From: Myxococcales bacterium
GTDB taxonomy: Bacteria; Myxococcota_A; Polyangia; Polyangiales; GCA-016699535
Length of the DNA stretch: 64,000 nucleotides
NCBI GenBank assembly: GCA_020633325.1
Contig: JACKDX010000001.1
Span: 124,001 to 188,000 of the forward strand
Direction of reading: 5' to 3'
Shown piece after piece: positions 53,657 through 62,865 of the stretch. Numbering within the stretch: the stretch's first letter is position 1; every line of letters begins with the position of its first letter. Made by a program: the position numbers and the translations under genes. The notes under the pieces were generated by a model. That model made no database searches. It saw only the letters and a list, made by a program, of their open reading frames with translations, and was not told the DNA's origin.

Positions 53657-54179
53657 TGGTGCCCTTGTCGTTGTAGATGCAGACGAGTTTGACGACGAAC
53701 TTGAAAAGCCTGGGCAGCCTGGCGATGGAAAGGCCGAAAGCGCGCTGGAGGTTTTGGGAGAATTGATTGAGCGCATGCACTTCGACATTGAGCTGAGTAT
53801 TCGTGAAGATAGCGAGCGCATCGTGCTGGATGTTTCGGGAGAAGAAACAGGTCGAGTCATCGGAAAAAAAGGCCAGACCCTCGATGCCCTGCAGTTTCTC
53901 GTGAACAAGATCGTCAATCGTTTTCCCGAAGGCCGCCGTCACGTGATCGTGGATTCGGGCGATTACCGGCAACGGCACGACGAGGGGCTCATGTCCATGG
54001 CGGAACGCCAGGCTGCTCGGGCGGTCAAACGGGGCACCATCGTCACCTTGGAACCCATGTCCCCTCGAGACAGGCGGGTCATCCATCTTTCCTTGGCCAA
54101 ATTCCCCGGCATCCGGACCCGTTCCAATGGGGAAGGGTTTGGTCGCCGCATTCAAATCATTCCCGCCCGCCGACGCTGA
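53628..54179 (+). CDS. jag: KH/R3H RNA-binding protein Jag
   Basis: The GTG at 53628 is supported by GGAGG with 7-bp spacing although it lies inside yidC. The 183-residue protein has a KH domain with GRVIGKKGQTLDALQFLVNKI and an R3H domain near the C-terminus (DRRVIHLSL ... GIRTRSNGEGFGRRI). Jag/KhpB binds RNA and follows yidC in most bacteria. Confidence 0.93.
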   Translation: MEKQKQPVLDGALVVVDADEFDDELEKPGQPGDGKAESALEVLGELIERMHFDIELSIREDSERIVLDVSGEETGRVIGKKGQTLDALQFLVNKIVNRFPEGRRHVIVDSGDYRQRHDEGLMSMAERQAARAVKRGTIVTLEPMSPRDRRVIHLSLAKFPGIRTRSNGEGFGRRIQIIPARRR

Positions 54180-54252
54180 AAAGGCAACTAGCCCCGCCTA
54201 CGGTCGATAACCCACCGAAGTGCATAGCTACGCGTACCCGAAGGAGCGGATT

Positions 54253-54912
54253 ATGAATGATAAATTGAACTATTTCATGTGTGGATTCTTGCTTTCAGGC
54301 GTGGCGATGGGCTGCGGGAGCGATTCGGACGGCAGTCATGAATCGCGCGAGATCGCTGCCAGTGACTTACAGCGTTCTCTCGAGATAGAGGAGGGCCAGT
54401 GGATCAAGTCGCGCATCGTATATGAAGACGGCTCGCACGACGAAATCACCTTACGTGCCCAGGAGAAAGAGGGCGAGTACAGGTGGTTTGATGTGCATCA
54501 AGTCAGCAGTGCTTATGGCAACTTGGACTTACGTATTTTGGGCACGCCCGGGACCGTGGAAGATCCTGTCGGGCAAATCGCAGAGATCGAAGCAGACGTA
54601 GATACGGGAGATGCCTTCACGGATGAATTTTTGAGAGACTATTTGACGCGAAACGCCGCGACACAAATCATGTCGTTGATGGCTCGCCAATCGTTTTCGG
54701 CTATGGAGCGTGAAGAGGCCCCCATTGTCGTTCCCGCGGGCACTTTTTTCGGCTGCTACAAGCGGGATGAATCACTCGTTCAGGACAATGGTGAGAGAGC
54801 GTTCCTGACCACGGTTTGGCGTCACCCCGCAGTGCCGTTCTCCGGCGTGGTGCTCGCCACCGACGCGGAGCAAAGCTACCGCCAAGAGCTCGTGGATTTC
54901 GGGACCGAATAA
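54253..54912 (+). CDS. Predicted lipoprotein, unknown
   Basis: The start at ATG 54253, with GGAG upstream, gives a signal MNDKLNYFMCGFLLSGVAMGC. The mature ~200 residues look beta-rich (EEGQWIKSRIVYEDGSHDEITL, KEGEYRWFDVHQVS), with one Cys in GTFFGCYKRDES. No family was recognised. It may be a later addition to the ribosome/insertase cluster; it converges with the vWA gene. Confidence 0.62.
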   Translation: MNDKLNYFMCGFLLSGVAMGCGSDSDGSHESREIAASDLQRSLEIEEGQWIKSRIVYEDGSHDEITLRAQEKEGEYRWFDVHQVSSAYGNLDLRILGTPGTVEDPVGQIAEIEADVDTGDAFTDEFLRDYLTRNAATQIMSLMARQSFSAMEREEAPIVVPAGTFFGCYKRDESLVQDNGERAFLTTVWRHPAVPFSGVVLATDAEQSYRQELVDFGTE

Positions 54913-54966
54913 GATCGGTGAATCAGAGAAGAAGGTCCGCCTCACCGACAAGGGCTTCATTTGGCG

Positions 54967-56133
54967 TCAAAAGTCGCCCCGTTGGCAGTCGTAAGACACG
55001 ACCACTTCACTGACTTCGCCACTTTTCACCTTGTCACAAGAAGCGCCGTGCAGCGTGACCGTCGTGGTGGCTGGATCGTAGGTCCAGCCATCGACGGGTT
55101 CTTGGGTAAGTGCGTCCACGGATGCATCGAAGTAAACAAAAATCTCGGTTTCCGCATCCGGCACGTTGTCCTTTAACGTGTGGGTACAGCTCAAGGCCGC
55201 CGTTCCACCGATCGAATCTAGAGCCTCTTCCAACGCTGTCGTGCTCGTGGCAAGATAGTGCTTCTCAGTACCGCCGCTGGTTGCGATGGCAGACAGCAGT
55301 TTGGTATCGACTTCGTGAACATCTTGCGTAAAACCCACAGCAAACGTGCGCACGCTGGGTGAAAGCGCGAGCGCGGCCGAAGCCGCATTAGGCCCATTTC
55401 CATCACACGTTTCCTTGCCGTCGGTAATGAGCAACAGGGCGTGCTCGCGGCCAGTCTCCTTCCATGCGGCAGACTTTGCAATGCTGTCGATGCTTGCGCC
55501 GATCGAGGTTTCTTGAAACCCCGAGTTACACAAAAAGTCCTCATCTGCGTCATTTAAAAACGCATGAATGGCATCCACATCATCGCCCATGGGCACTTCA
55601 ATGGTCCCTGCACTACATCCTTGGCCATCAAGGCATGCGGAAAAGGTCGCAAGGCCAAATCTAACTGTTCCTTTAAAGGCGGTGGTTAGCGCCACAATTG
55701 CCTGTTTGGCGATGTCCCACTTCTTGCCCTCTTCGGAAATGCCCTCGCCCATGGAGCCACTGCGATCCAGCAAGATCATGACGTGCGGCGCTACCCGCTC
55801 GGGTCGAAACTCATTGGCGCAATCGCCACCAGCTGAACACATACCAAAGGGAACGCACCTCTCCTCAGCGGTCCCGGCATCGGAGTCACAAGATGTGATC
55901 TTGGGATCCGTGCCGCAGATTTGCCCCCCTTCGCAGTTGCCATCAAGGGCCTTGCCCGTGCTGTCTAAGCAGCTGTCTTTGGCCATGCATTCAAAAGAAG
56001 CGCTGCCACATTTTAGGCCAGGGCGGCATTTCCTGTTTTTACACGCCTCACCCAAAAGGGCGCCGTCATTGGGTTTTGCGCATGCCAAGCCCAATGTGCA
56101 GGCCGCGACATAAGTTAAGAATTTGTAGTTCAT
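54967..56133 (-). CDS. von Willebrand factor A lipoprotein
   Basis: The 388-residue precursor has lipobox GLAC (Cys18). Residues 25-105 are Cys-rich (about 14 Cys), resembling the disulfide modules of myxobacterial surface proteins. The vWA domain (about 116-300) has an intact metal-ion-dependent adhesion site, starting DRSGSMG (Asp123), with later TDGKETC. A C-terminal beta region follows with two Cys. It should bind a protein ligand at the cell surface via Mg2+. Confidence 0.82.
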   Translation of the reverse strand: MNYKFLTYVAACTLGLACAKPNDGALLGEACKNRKCRPGLKCGSASFECMAKDSCLDSTGKALDGNCEGGQICGTDPKITSCDSDAGTAEERCVPFGMCSAGGDCANEFRPERVAPHVMILLDRSGSMGEGISEEGKKWDIAKQAIVALTTAFKGTVRFGLATFSACLDGQGCSAGTIEVPMGDDVDAIHAFLNDADEDFLCNSGFQETSIGASIDSIAKSAAWKETGREHALLLITDGKETCDGNGPNAASAALALSPSVRTFAVGFTQDVHEVDTKLLSAIATSGGTEKHYLATSTTALEEALDSIGGTAALSCTHTLKDNVPDAETEIFVYFDASVDALTQEPVDGWTYDPATTTVTLHGASCDKVKSGEVSEVVVSYDCQRGDF

Positions 56134-56210
56134 GGATCGCTCTCACCTCTACTGCTAAGGATGACACGGTTTAGGTCCAAATTCCCGGGATAGGCAATAA
56201 GTCCGGAAAA

Positions 56211-56876
56211 TCAGCACACTTTTGCATTGCGTTTCCCTATCACACGCATTGTGCGCGGCGCCGCCGAGTAGGGCCACATATAGTCAAGCTCGTGGACCAA
56301 CGTGGCCTCCTCGGGCAAAGGCAGATCCTTGAGCGCGTGTGTGCCAAAGACCAAAGAGAGGGCCGCCAGCTCGAGCCCCAAAACTTGCCATATCTCCGGA
56401 CTGAATGTCGCGCGAGAAAGCGCCACCTGGCACACGGGGGCGCCAAGCAACCGCCCAGGATCATGTACATCCAGTTTTTGTTCCAAGACAGTCCCTCGAT
56501 GCTGAAGGCACAAGGAGCTGAGCGCAAAGCGTAGAAATGCCGCCCGCTTTTTTCGCGGTTCAACAAGGATTGCACGTAGATCTTGGCGAACGAACAAGAG
56601 CGGAATTATCGGCGCACCTGCTCCTGCACCGATGTCGATGATGGTCGCCCCATCCGGTATGAGGCGTGCCTCGGCGATCACTAACGCATCGACCAGTAAG
56701 ATCTCGATCAGTTGCCGCGTCTCTTTGGCACCTGTGAGATTGTGGCGCTCATTCCACCCGGCCACGAGCGAAACGTACTGAGCGAGCTCAAACATCTGTG
56801 TCTCTCCCAGCCGTGACAATGCCAGTTTGGCGACAAGCTCCTCAATCCACGGTATGTCTTTGGGTGTTTTAAACAT
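56211..56876 (-). CDS. rsmG: 16S rRNA m7G527 methyltransferase
   Basis: The 221-residue protein from ATG 56876 shows the RsmG signature VAGWNERHNLTG and the SAM-binding motif TIIDIGAGAGAPIIPLL, followed by the VEPRKKRAAFLRFAL helix. RsmG methylates G527 of 16S rRNA, and loss gives low-level streptomycin resistance. The motif is usually GSGAGLPG; here it is GAGAGAPI, slightly divergent. Its start codon overlaps that of the divergent AmgK-like gene. Confidence 0.88.
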   Translation of the reverse strand: MFKTPKDIPWIEELVAKLALSRLGETQMFELAQYVSLVAGWNERHNLTGAKETRQLIEILLVDALVIAEARLIPDGATIIDIGAGAGAPIIPLLFVRQDLRAILVEPRKKRAAFLRFALSSLCLQHRGTVLEQKLDVHDPGRLLGAPVCQVALSRATFSPEIWQVLGLELAALSLVFGTHALKDLPLPEEATLVHELDYMWPYSAAPRTMRVIGKRNAKVC

Positions 56877-57948
56877 GTCTGAACCGCTCAATCCGGATCT
56901 ATTCAGTCCCATATTACAAGCGATCTACGGCAGCCAGCCTTCGAGCGCTTCGCTTGAAGTCATGCGCGGGGATGCATCAACTAGGCGATATTATCGCCTG
57001 CATTTTACTATGCATTCCGCACCCGCACCACAGTCTCTGATCGTGATGCAACTCGGTGAAGAGCCGCACAGGAGCGATGAAATCATGGCTGGACCGCGCT
57101 CCACCGTTCACCCATTCATTGATGTTCAGCGTTTGCTTCAGACACGAGGGGTGCCGGTACCGGCCATATACTATACCGACATGACTCGTGGCCTGATTGT
57201 CCTCGAGGACCTCGGTAAGATCACATTTGAGGCCCACCTTGAAACGATATCTCAAGCGGATTGGATCCAATCGTACACCGAGATTGTCACATTGTTGGCG
57301 CGCATGCACCTCGCCTGTGAAGTGGCTGATCCCGGGTGCATCGTCTCTAAAAGGCTATTCGATAGAGAGCTGATCACATGGGAACTCGAGCACTTTGTCG
57401 AATGGGGCTACGAGGCGCTCTATGGTCCTTTACTCGCGTCCACGCGAAAGGGGCTATGTGCCAACTTTGAGCGCATCACCCATCGCATGCTGGACATGCC
57501 TCAGGGATTTTGCCATCGCGATTTTCAGTCTCGAAACCTAATGTACACCCCTCTTCGCAGCCTCGGGGCCTGGACAGTGTTGGATTTCCAAGACGCGCTG
57601 ATGGGCCCTCGTCCCTATGACTTGGCGGCCCTGTTATGCGATTCCTATATTTCCCTCGCCCCAGAACTCCAAACCAGTCTTATTCACGTGTATACAGAGC
57701 GGATGGGGTTTTCGCGTACGGACGCTGCCCTGTTTGAGAAGGCGTTTTGGTGGGTTGCCCTGCAGCGAAAGCTCAAGGATGCCGGTCGTTTTATCTTTAT
57801 CGATCGTGAGCGAAAAAACCCAGCATTTTTGCGGTATTATATCCCCAGCCTCACGTACGCCCTTCGAGCACTGGACTCGATCGGCAGCATGGAACCACTT
57901 CACGACGTCGTCACAATGTGCATTGCCCGCTATGCCACATCCTCTTAG
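56875..57948 (+). CDS. AmgK-like sugar kinase (APH fold)
   Basis: The 357-residue protein from ATG 56875 has the kinase-like phosphotransferase fold: N-lobe MRGDASTRRYYRL, catalytic loop FCHRDFQSRNLMY, and metal-binding VLDFQDALMGPRPYDLAALLCDSY. These motifs match N-acetylmuramate/N-acetylglucosamine anomeric kinase AmgK of cell-wall recycling, though other small-molecule kinases share them. The usual partner MurU is not adjacent. nagZ elsewhere in the window supports the recycling pathway. Confidence 0.75.
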   Translation: MSEPLNPDLFSPILQAIYGSQPSSASLEVMRGDASTRRYYRLHFTMHSAPAPQSLIVMQLGEEPHRSDEIMAGPRSTVHPFIDVQRLLQTRGVPVPAIYYTDMTRGLIVLEDLGKITFEAHLETISQADWIQSYTEIVTLLARMHLACEVADPGCIVSKRLFDRELITWELEHFVEWGYEALYGPLLASTRKGLCANFERITHRMLDMPQGFCHRDFQSRNLMYTPLRSLGAWTVLDFQDALMGPRPYDLAALLCDSYISLAPELQTSLIHVYTERMGFSRTDAALFEKAFWWVALQRKLKDAGRFIFIDRERKNPAFLRYYIPSLTYALRALDSIGSMEPLHDVVTMCIARYATSS

Positions 57949-58098
57949 GCCCCCCGTCCAAACGACATAGTACTTGCTCTTAAAGCCGAAGTGCATAGAC
58001 TTCGCCGGTCGGGTCCCTTCTGTCATAGTCGGTTTGGCCAGGCACTATTGTAGATACAGAGGCGGCGTTAGGCCGTCATCCTTGAGGAGCGAAACACC

Positions 58099-60114
58099 AT
58101 GAGCAAAGGTTCTGCAACCATCGTAGCGATAGCCGCTTTTGTCGGCGGTCTATTGATTGGCAATCTCACGGCAGGCAAGTTCGGACAGCTCGGCGACAGT
58201 GACGGTCTGGATGCCGATGTCCAAGGCGTCGAGAATGAAGAGGGCATTCAGCGTTACAGAGTGCCGGTCACCGACAAGCAACCTCAAAAAGGCGAGGAAG
58301 AGGCGCTCGTCACCATCGTGACGTTTAGCGATTTTCAATGCCCCTTCTGCTCCAGGGTCAATCCGACGATGGAACAGATCTTTAAGGATTATAAGGGCCA
58401 AGTGCGCATGAGTTGGCGCAACAATCCTCTACCTTTCCACGAAAACGCCATGCCCGCAGCGCAGTTAGCGATAGAAGCCTTTGAACAGGGCGGCAATAAG
58501 AAGTTTTGGAAGATGCACGACATTCTGTTTCAAAATCAGCGAGCGCTCGGACGCGCAGACCTGGAGCGCTACGCCAAGCAGGTGGGCCTGGACATGAAAA
58601 AGGTGAAAGAGGCCCTTGACGGCAACAAGTACAAGGACCGCATCGAGGAGGACCAGGCTCTCGCCACCAAGCTCGGCGCCCGGGGCACACCTGGATTTTT
58701 CATCAACGGACGGCAGCTCATGGGCGCTCAACCCTACGCGCAGTTTAAGGAAGTGATCGACGACGAGATCACGCGCGCCAAATCCCTCCTGAGCTCCGGC
58801 GTCGACCGCGAAGACGTTTACTCCGCCTTCATGAAAAACGCCCTCACCGCACACCAAGCCGAACCAGCCCCCGAGCAGGCTCAGCGCCCGGGGCAGCCAG
58901 ATCCCTCTGTCGCCTATAAGGTTCCCGTAGGAAACTCTCCCATCAAGGGTCCGAACGATGCGCTGGTCACCATTATCGAGGTCTCCGAGTTCCAGTGCCC
59001 CTTCTGCAAGCGTGTGGGACCCACCATTGAGCAGATCCAAAAAGCGTATGGCTCAGATGTGCGGTTTGTGTTTAAGCACAATCCTTTGCCCTTTCACCCC
59101 AATGCCATGCCTGCGGCAGAGGCAGCGAGTGAAGTGCGTAAACAGCTGGGCGATAAGGGCTTTTGGGCATTTCACGATGTCTTATTTGAAAACCAACAAG
59201 CGCTTGAGCGTCCTCAGCTAGAAAAGTACGCAGCGTCACTCAATGTGGGTGGAAAACGCGTCAATATGGCCCAGTTCAAACAAGCGATGGATAAGCACGT
59301 CCATAAAGCCAGCATCGAAGCCGATCAAAAGCTTGCTCAGCAGTTCGGGGCCTCAGGCACGCCGAGCTTCTTCATCAATGGGAGAAATCTTCGGGGCGCT
59401 CAACCCTTTGAAAATTTCAAAACGGTTATCGATGAAGAGCTGAAAAAAGCCAAAGCCAAAGTCGCCGCGGGCATTCCTCGCGCCAAAGTCTACGACGACA
59501 TTCTAAAGAGCGCCCAAGGCGACGTGAAGGCTCAGGCACCCTCCGCCGCGAGGGACGAGCCCGAGGCAAACAAAGTCTACACGCTAAAGCCCTCACCTAA
59601 ATCGCCACGCAAAGGGCCCCCCAATGCGCCCGTGAAGATTCAGATGTTTAGCGAGTTTCAGTGCCCCTTCTGCGGAAGAGTCAAGCCAACCATCGAGCAG
59701 CTTCTTGCTGCGTACAAAGGCAAGATTGAGCTAGTATGGCGTGACTTCCCGCTCCCATTTCACGACAACGCGATGCCCGCCGCTGAGGCAGCTCGCGAGG
59801 TGCTGGCGCAAGGTGGCGAAAAGAAATTTTGGGCGTTTCATGACCTGCTGTTTGCCAATCAGCAAAGTCTGAGCCGAAGTGACCTTGAAAAGTATGCAGC
59901 GCAGGTGGGCGGCATCGACATGGCGCGATTTAAAAAGGCGCTCGACAACCATACCCACCAAAACGCCGTACAGGCGGATATCAATGCTGTAAAGGAGTCC
60001 GGGGCGCAGATTGGTACGCCAGCGTTTTTCATTAACGGCAAGTTGCTTCAAGGCGCTCAACCCCTGGATGCGTTTAAGGCCGCTGTCGACAGCGCGCTAA
60101 AAGAAAAGTCCTAA
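58099..60114 (+). CDS. Membrane-anchored protein with three DsbA-type thioredoxin domains
   Basis: The 671-residue protein starts with an uncleaved-looking anchor (ATIVAIAAFVGGLLIGNL). Three homologous DsbA-like domains follow, each with an active site FQCPFC (81-84, 300-303, 522-525) and a cis-Pro loop GTP(G/S/A)FFING (Pro198, Pro422, Pro641). All six catalytic Cys are present. The units are joined by Pro/Ala/Gln linkers and share RNNPLPFHENAMPAA-type helices. Single-domain relatives are thiol oxidoreductases or isomerases in the periplasm. The many Cys-rich exported proteins in this window are possible clients. It ends 4 bp before aroF. Confidence 0.9.
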   Translation: MSKGSATIVAIAAFVGGLLIGNLTAGKFGQLGDSDGLDADVQGVENEEGIQRYRVPVTDKQPQKGEEEALVTIVTFSDFQCPFCSRVNPTMEQIFKDYKGQVRMSWRNNPLPFHENAMPAAQLAIEAFEQGGNKKFWKMHDILFQNQRALGRADLERYAKQVGLDMKKVKEALDGNKYKDRIEEDQALATKLGARGTPGFFINGRQLMGAQPYAQFKEVIDDEITRAKSLLSSGVDREDVYSAFMKNALTAHQAEPAPEQAQRPGQPDPSVAYKVPVGNSPIKGPNDALVTIIEVSEFQCPFCKRVGPTIEQIQKAYGSDVRFVFKHNPLPFHPNAMPAAEAASEVRKQLGDKGFWAFHDVLFENQQALERPQLEKYAASLNVGGKRVNMAQFKQAMDKHVHKASIEADQKLAQQFGASGTPSFFINGRNLRGAQPFENFKTVIDEELKKAKAKVAAGIPRAKVYDDILKSAQGDVKAQAPSAARDEPEANKVYTLKPSPKSPRKGPPNAPVKIQMFSEFQCPFCGRVKPTIEQLLAAYKGKIELVWRDFPLPFHDNAMPAAEAAREVLAQGGEKKFWAFHDLLFANQQSLSRSDLEKYAAQVGGIDMARFKKALDNHTHQNAVQADINAVKESGAQIGTPAFFINGKLLQGAQPLDAFKAAVDSALKEKS

Positions 60115-60118
60115 GCAC

Positions 60119-61141
60119 GTGCTTATCCTGATGAAGCCTGGTGCGAGCCAGGCACACATCAACCTGGTGGTCGAGGCCATCGGGCATCAGGGGTATAAAG
60201 CTCACCCGATTCCCGGCGCGCAAGGCACTGCCATCGGTGTCACTGGCAACACGGGCCCCGTCAACCCGGAGCCGTTTCTAAAACTCGAAGGTGTGCTTTC
60301 CTGTATCCCGGTCTCACGCCCCTATAAGTTGGTCAATCGGGATGCCAAAAAAGAGGGGAGCACCATCAAGGTCGCCGGCATAAGCATCGGTGCTGGTTCC
60401 TTTACCGTCATGGCGGGCCCTTGCGCCGTGGAGTCTCAGGAACAGATTCTCACGACCGCGCAGGCTGTCAAAGACTCAGGCGCCTCCATCCTGCGCGGCG
60501 GCGCATTTAAGCCACGCACCAGTCCGTATGCGTTTCAAGGGCTGAAAGAGGAAGGCCTCGCACTTCTCAAAGAGGCGCGGGCGAGGACGGGACTTCCCAT
60601 CATCACCGAGGCCAAGGATGTCGAGACCTTGCCGCTTGTAGCCGAAGCGGCAGATATCATTCAGATCGGTGCCCGGAACATGCAAAATTTTTCGTTACTG
60701 GAGGCCGCAGGAGAACAGCCGAAGCCCGTCATGCTCAAACGCGGTCTGTCTTCAACGGTAGCCGAGTGGCTCATGGCCGCTGAGTACATTGCAGCCCGGG
60801 GCAACCTTCAGATCATTCTTTGCGAGCGGGGGGTAAGAACCTTTGAAACCACCACGCGCAACACCCTCGACCTGGGCATTTTGCCGAGCCTTCGGGAGCT
60901 CACGCACCTGCCCATCATTGTCGATCCGTCTCATGGCACAGGTCACGCAGCCAGTGTGCCTTATTTGGCTCAGGCAGCAGTGGCCGTGGGGGCCGATGGC
61001 GTGATGGTCGAAGTCCACCCCGATCCCAGCCGAGCCCTCTCCGACGGACCACAATCTCTTAATTTTGAGCAATTTGAGGCGCTTATGCATGGCGTGCGCG
61101 CTGTGGCATCGGCGCTAAACAAGCCACTCTCGCACGTTTAG
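60119..61141 (+). CDS. aroF: 3-deoxy-7-phosphoheptulonate (DAHP) synthase
   Basis: The 340-residue enzyme condenses PEP and erythrose-4-phosphate at the entry of the shikimate pathway. It has a short N-terminal ACT/ferredoxin-like regulatory domain (MLILMKPGASQAHINLVVEAI). The barrel carries MAGPCAVES, GGAFKPRTSPYAFQG, IGARNMQNFSLL and DPSHGTGH (metal ligands), as in class I-beta enzymes. It starts at GTG 60119, 4 bp after the triple-DsbA stop, so translation is probably coupled. Confidence 0.94.
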   Translation: MLILMKPGASQAHINLVVEAIGHQGYKAHPIPGAQGTAIGVTGNTGPVNPEPFLKLEGVLSCIPVSRPYKLVNRDAKKEGSTIKVAGISIGAGSFTVMAGPCAVESQEQILTTAQAVKDSGASILRGGAFKPRTSPYAFQGLKEEGLALLKEARARTGLPIITEAKDVETLPLVAEAADIIQIGARNMQNFSLLEAAGEQPKPVMLKRGLSSTVAEWLMAAEYIAARGNLQIILCERGVRTFETTTRNTLDLGILPSLRELTHLPIIVDPSHGTGHAASVPYLAQAAVAVGADGVMVEVHPDPSRALSDGPQSLNFEQFEALMHGVRAVASALNKPLSHV

Positions 61142-61210
61142 TCGGCGCCGGATTGACAGTGCCAAGGGGTGCCATTAAACTGCGCGCTCTAAAAAACGGG
61201 GTAAATTCGT

Positions 61211-62131
61211 ATGGCCAAAGCACCCGCTCCTGAACGTCAAATGGTAGAGGAGCTCCATTTTCGCAGTGACAATGCCTATTTGTGCTTGTTGCTCAATCAC
61301 CGTACTAAGATGATCCGTGTCATCGATTTTCGAGCGGGCGCCTTGCCCGCTAAGCGACTTTTCATCCAGTCGGTGGCGCAACGGGAAGGTGTCGAGAAGG
61401 TCATCACGCTCGTAGAAAAGGACGAAGTTTCCGCCTGGACGCGCGTGGGGTTCGTACGCGAAGGGCAGATCCCCGGCTTCTACAAACGCAGCGATGGGCA
61501 TTTATTGGGCTGCGTGATTGGCGAGAAAACAGCCTCGATCGAAGTGAGCGACGAGGGCTATAAGCTCGCAGAACGTACCATCAACGCCGCCAAGCGTTCC
61601 GCCTCCAAAATCAAGGAAACCATTCCGGGCCTTTTACTGAAACTCGTTGAGCCAAAAACCGCCATCACCGCGCGGGATCAAGCCTGGAAAAAGGGTAACG
61701 CCGTGGGCGCATTTGACACCTTTGGGCGGGGAGTTGAGCGATTTTTCGTTGAAACCAACATAGGTCAGCGACGCAATACAGGAAAGACCAAGTCGAAGCC
61801 AAAGGCCAACTACATCGCTGCAGAGTTTCAGGACTGCTTTGGCCATTCCTTGATTGAGATCTTGCGCAGCCCGGAGGACGACCAGGAGATTTTGGCCGTC
61901 TGTGGTGCCTTGCGCGTCATTGCGGATGAACTGAAGAAGCGTGGCATCGTATCGGCGTTTGGCTTCTCAGCCAACAATGATTTGGCCCTCAGCACCGCGT
62001 ACGTCGCAGCAGGCTTTCGTAAAACGGGCTTACTTGCCCATGGCATCGTTCACAATGGCGAACGCAAGGACGCCATCCTTTGGACCCGGAAGCTCGCCAT
62101 TCCAGGTGAGGAAGACAAGTTCGAGAACTGA
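61211..62131 (+). CDS. GNAT-like acetyltransferase-fold protein
   Basis: The 306-residue soluble protein has a first half with VIDFRAG, WTRVGFVREGQIPGFYKRSDGHLL, which resembles the central part of beta-lysine/GNAT acetyltransferases. The second half ends LSTAYVAAGFRKTGLLAHGIVHNG, a typical GNAT terminal strand and loop. It may hold two degenerate GNAT domains with a Lys/Arg-rich linker between. The substrate is unknown. It precedes the FmdB-type gene by 5 bp. Confidence 0.6.
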   Translation: MAKAPAPERQMVEELHFRSDNAYLCLLLNHRTKMIRVIDFRAGALPAKRLFIQSVAQREGVEKVITLVEKDEVSAWTRVGFVREGQIPGFYKRSDGHLLGCVIGEKTASIEVSDEGYKLAERTINAAKRSASKIKETIPGLLLKLVEPKTAITARDQAWKKGNAVGAFDTFGRGVERFFVETNIGQRRNTGKTKSKPKANYIAAEFQDCFGHSLIEILRSPEDDQEILAVCGALRVIADELKKRGIVSAFGFSANNDLALSTAYVAAGFRKTGLLAHGIVHNGERKDAILWTRKLAIPGEEDKFEN

Positions 62132-62136
62132 CGCGA

Positions 62137-62466
62137 ATGCCAACGTACGAATACCTTTGTGATGCGTGCGGTCAGAAATTCGAGATCGAGCAACGGATCA
62201 CGGAAGCCCCCATTAAAAAATGCATTCACTGCGCCAAGGCCAAAGCGCGGCGCTTGATCACCCAAGGAAATTTTATCCTAAAAGGCGGCGGCTGGTACTC
62301 GGACTTGTACAGTTCCTCTTCCGCCCCAAAGCCGAAGAAGGGCTCCGAGGCGCCTTCGGGCAAAGACGTCACTCCCGAGGCGAGCACCGCTGAGCCATCG
62401 ATCAAGAAAGCGCCCAAGGATAAGTCCGCCGCCACGTCTAAGGATAAGCCCGCCAAAAAGCCGTAG
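62137..62466 (+). CDS. FmdB-type zinc ribbon protein
   Basis: The 109-residue protein starts MPTYEYLCDACGQKFE, with second Cys pair CIHCAKAKARR, a four-Cys zinc ribbon of the FmdB family. GGGWYSDLY follows, then a Lys/Pro/Ser-rich disordered tail (KKAPKDKSAATSKDKPAKKP). These proteins are thought to be regulatory. Its function here is not known. Confidence 0.88.
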   Translation: MPTYEYLCDACGQKFEIEQRITEAPIKKCIHCAKAKARRLITQGNFILKGGGWYSDLYSSSSAPKPKKGSEAPSGKDVTPEASTAEPSIKKAPKDKSAATSKDKPAKKP

Positions 62467-62486
62467 CCACGCTGAGCCTTGGAACA

Positions 62487-62858
62487 TCAGCTTTTCGATG
62501 CGCGCGCTTCCTCTGCAAGTGCCTCGTATTGGCACTTGATGTCATCAAGGTCTTTATTCGAGAGCTCTTCCAGATCCAAAAGAGAATTTTTGGCGGATTT
62601 GCTCGCGCGGATTAACTCATCAAGCTTGAGATGCACGGCTTCGCTGTCCCGATTTTGGGTGTTTTGGATAAGAAAGACCATCAAGAACGTTACAATCGTG
62701 GTCGCGGTGTTGATGACCAGCTGCCAGGTGTCCCCAAAACCAAACAAAGGACCACTGAGAGCCCAAAGAAGCACGGCGGTAAACGCCACGCCAAAGCTCG
62801 CAGGGTGCCCCATGGCCCGCGATGCGGCTTTTGCAACCCTGGTAAAGATGTCACGCAT
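62487..62858 (-). CDS. Low-affinity iron permease family protein
   Basis: The 123-residue protein has two membrane helices (PASFGVAFTAVLLWALSGPLF and LVINTATTIVTFLMVFLIQNTQNRD). An amphipathic C-terminus follows (LKLDELIRASKSAKNSLLDLEEL). The second helix followed by IQNTQNRDSEAVHLKLDELI is the signature of the bacterial FET4/iron-permease family. Whether these small bacterial forms move iron is unproven. The promoter just upstream suggests a leaderless mRNA. Confidence 0.87.
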   Translation of the reverse strand: MRDIFTRVAKAASRAMGHPASFGVAFTAVLLWALSGPLFGFGDTWQLVINTATTIVTFLMVFLIQNTQNRDSEAVHLKLDELIRASKSAKNSLLDLEELSNKDLDDIKCQYEALAEEARASKS

Positions 62859-62865
62859 GAGCGCT

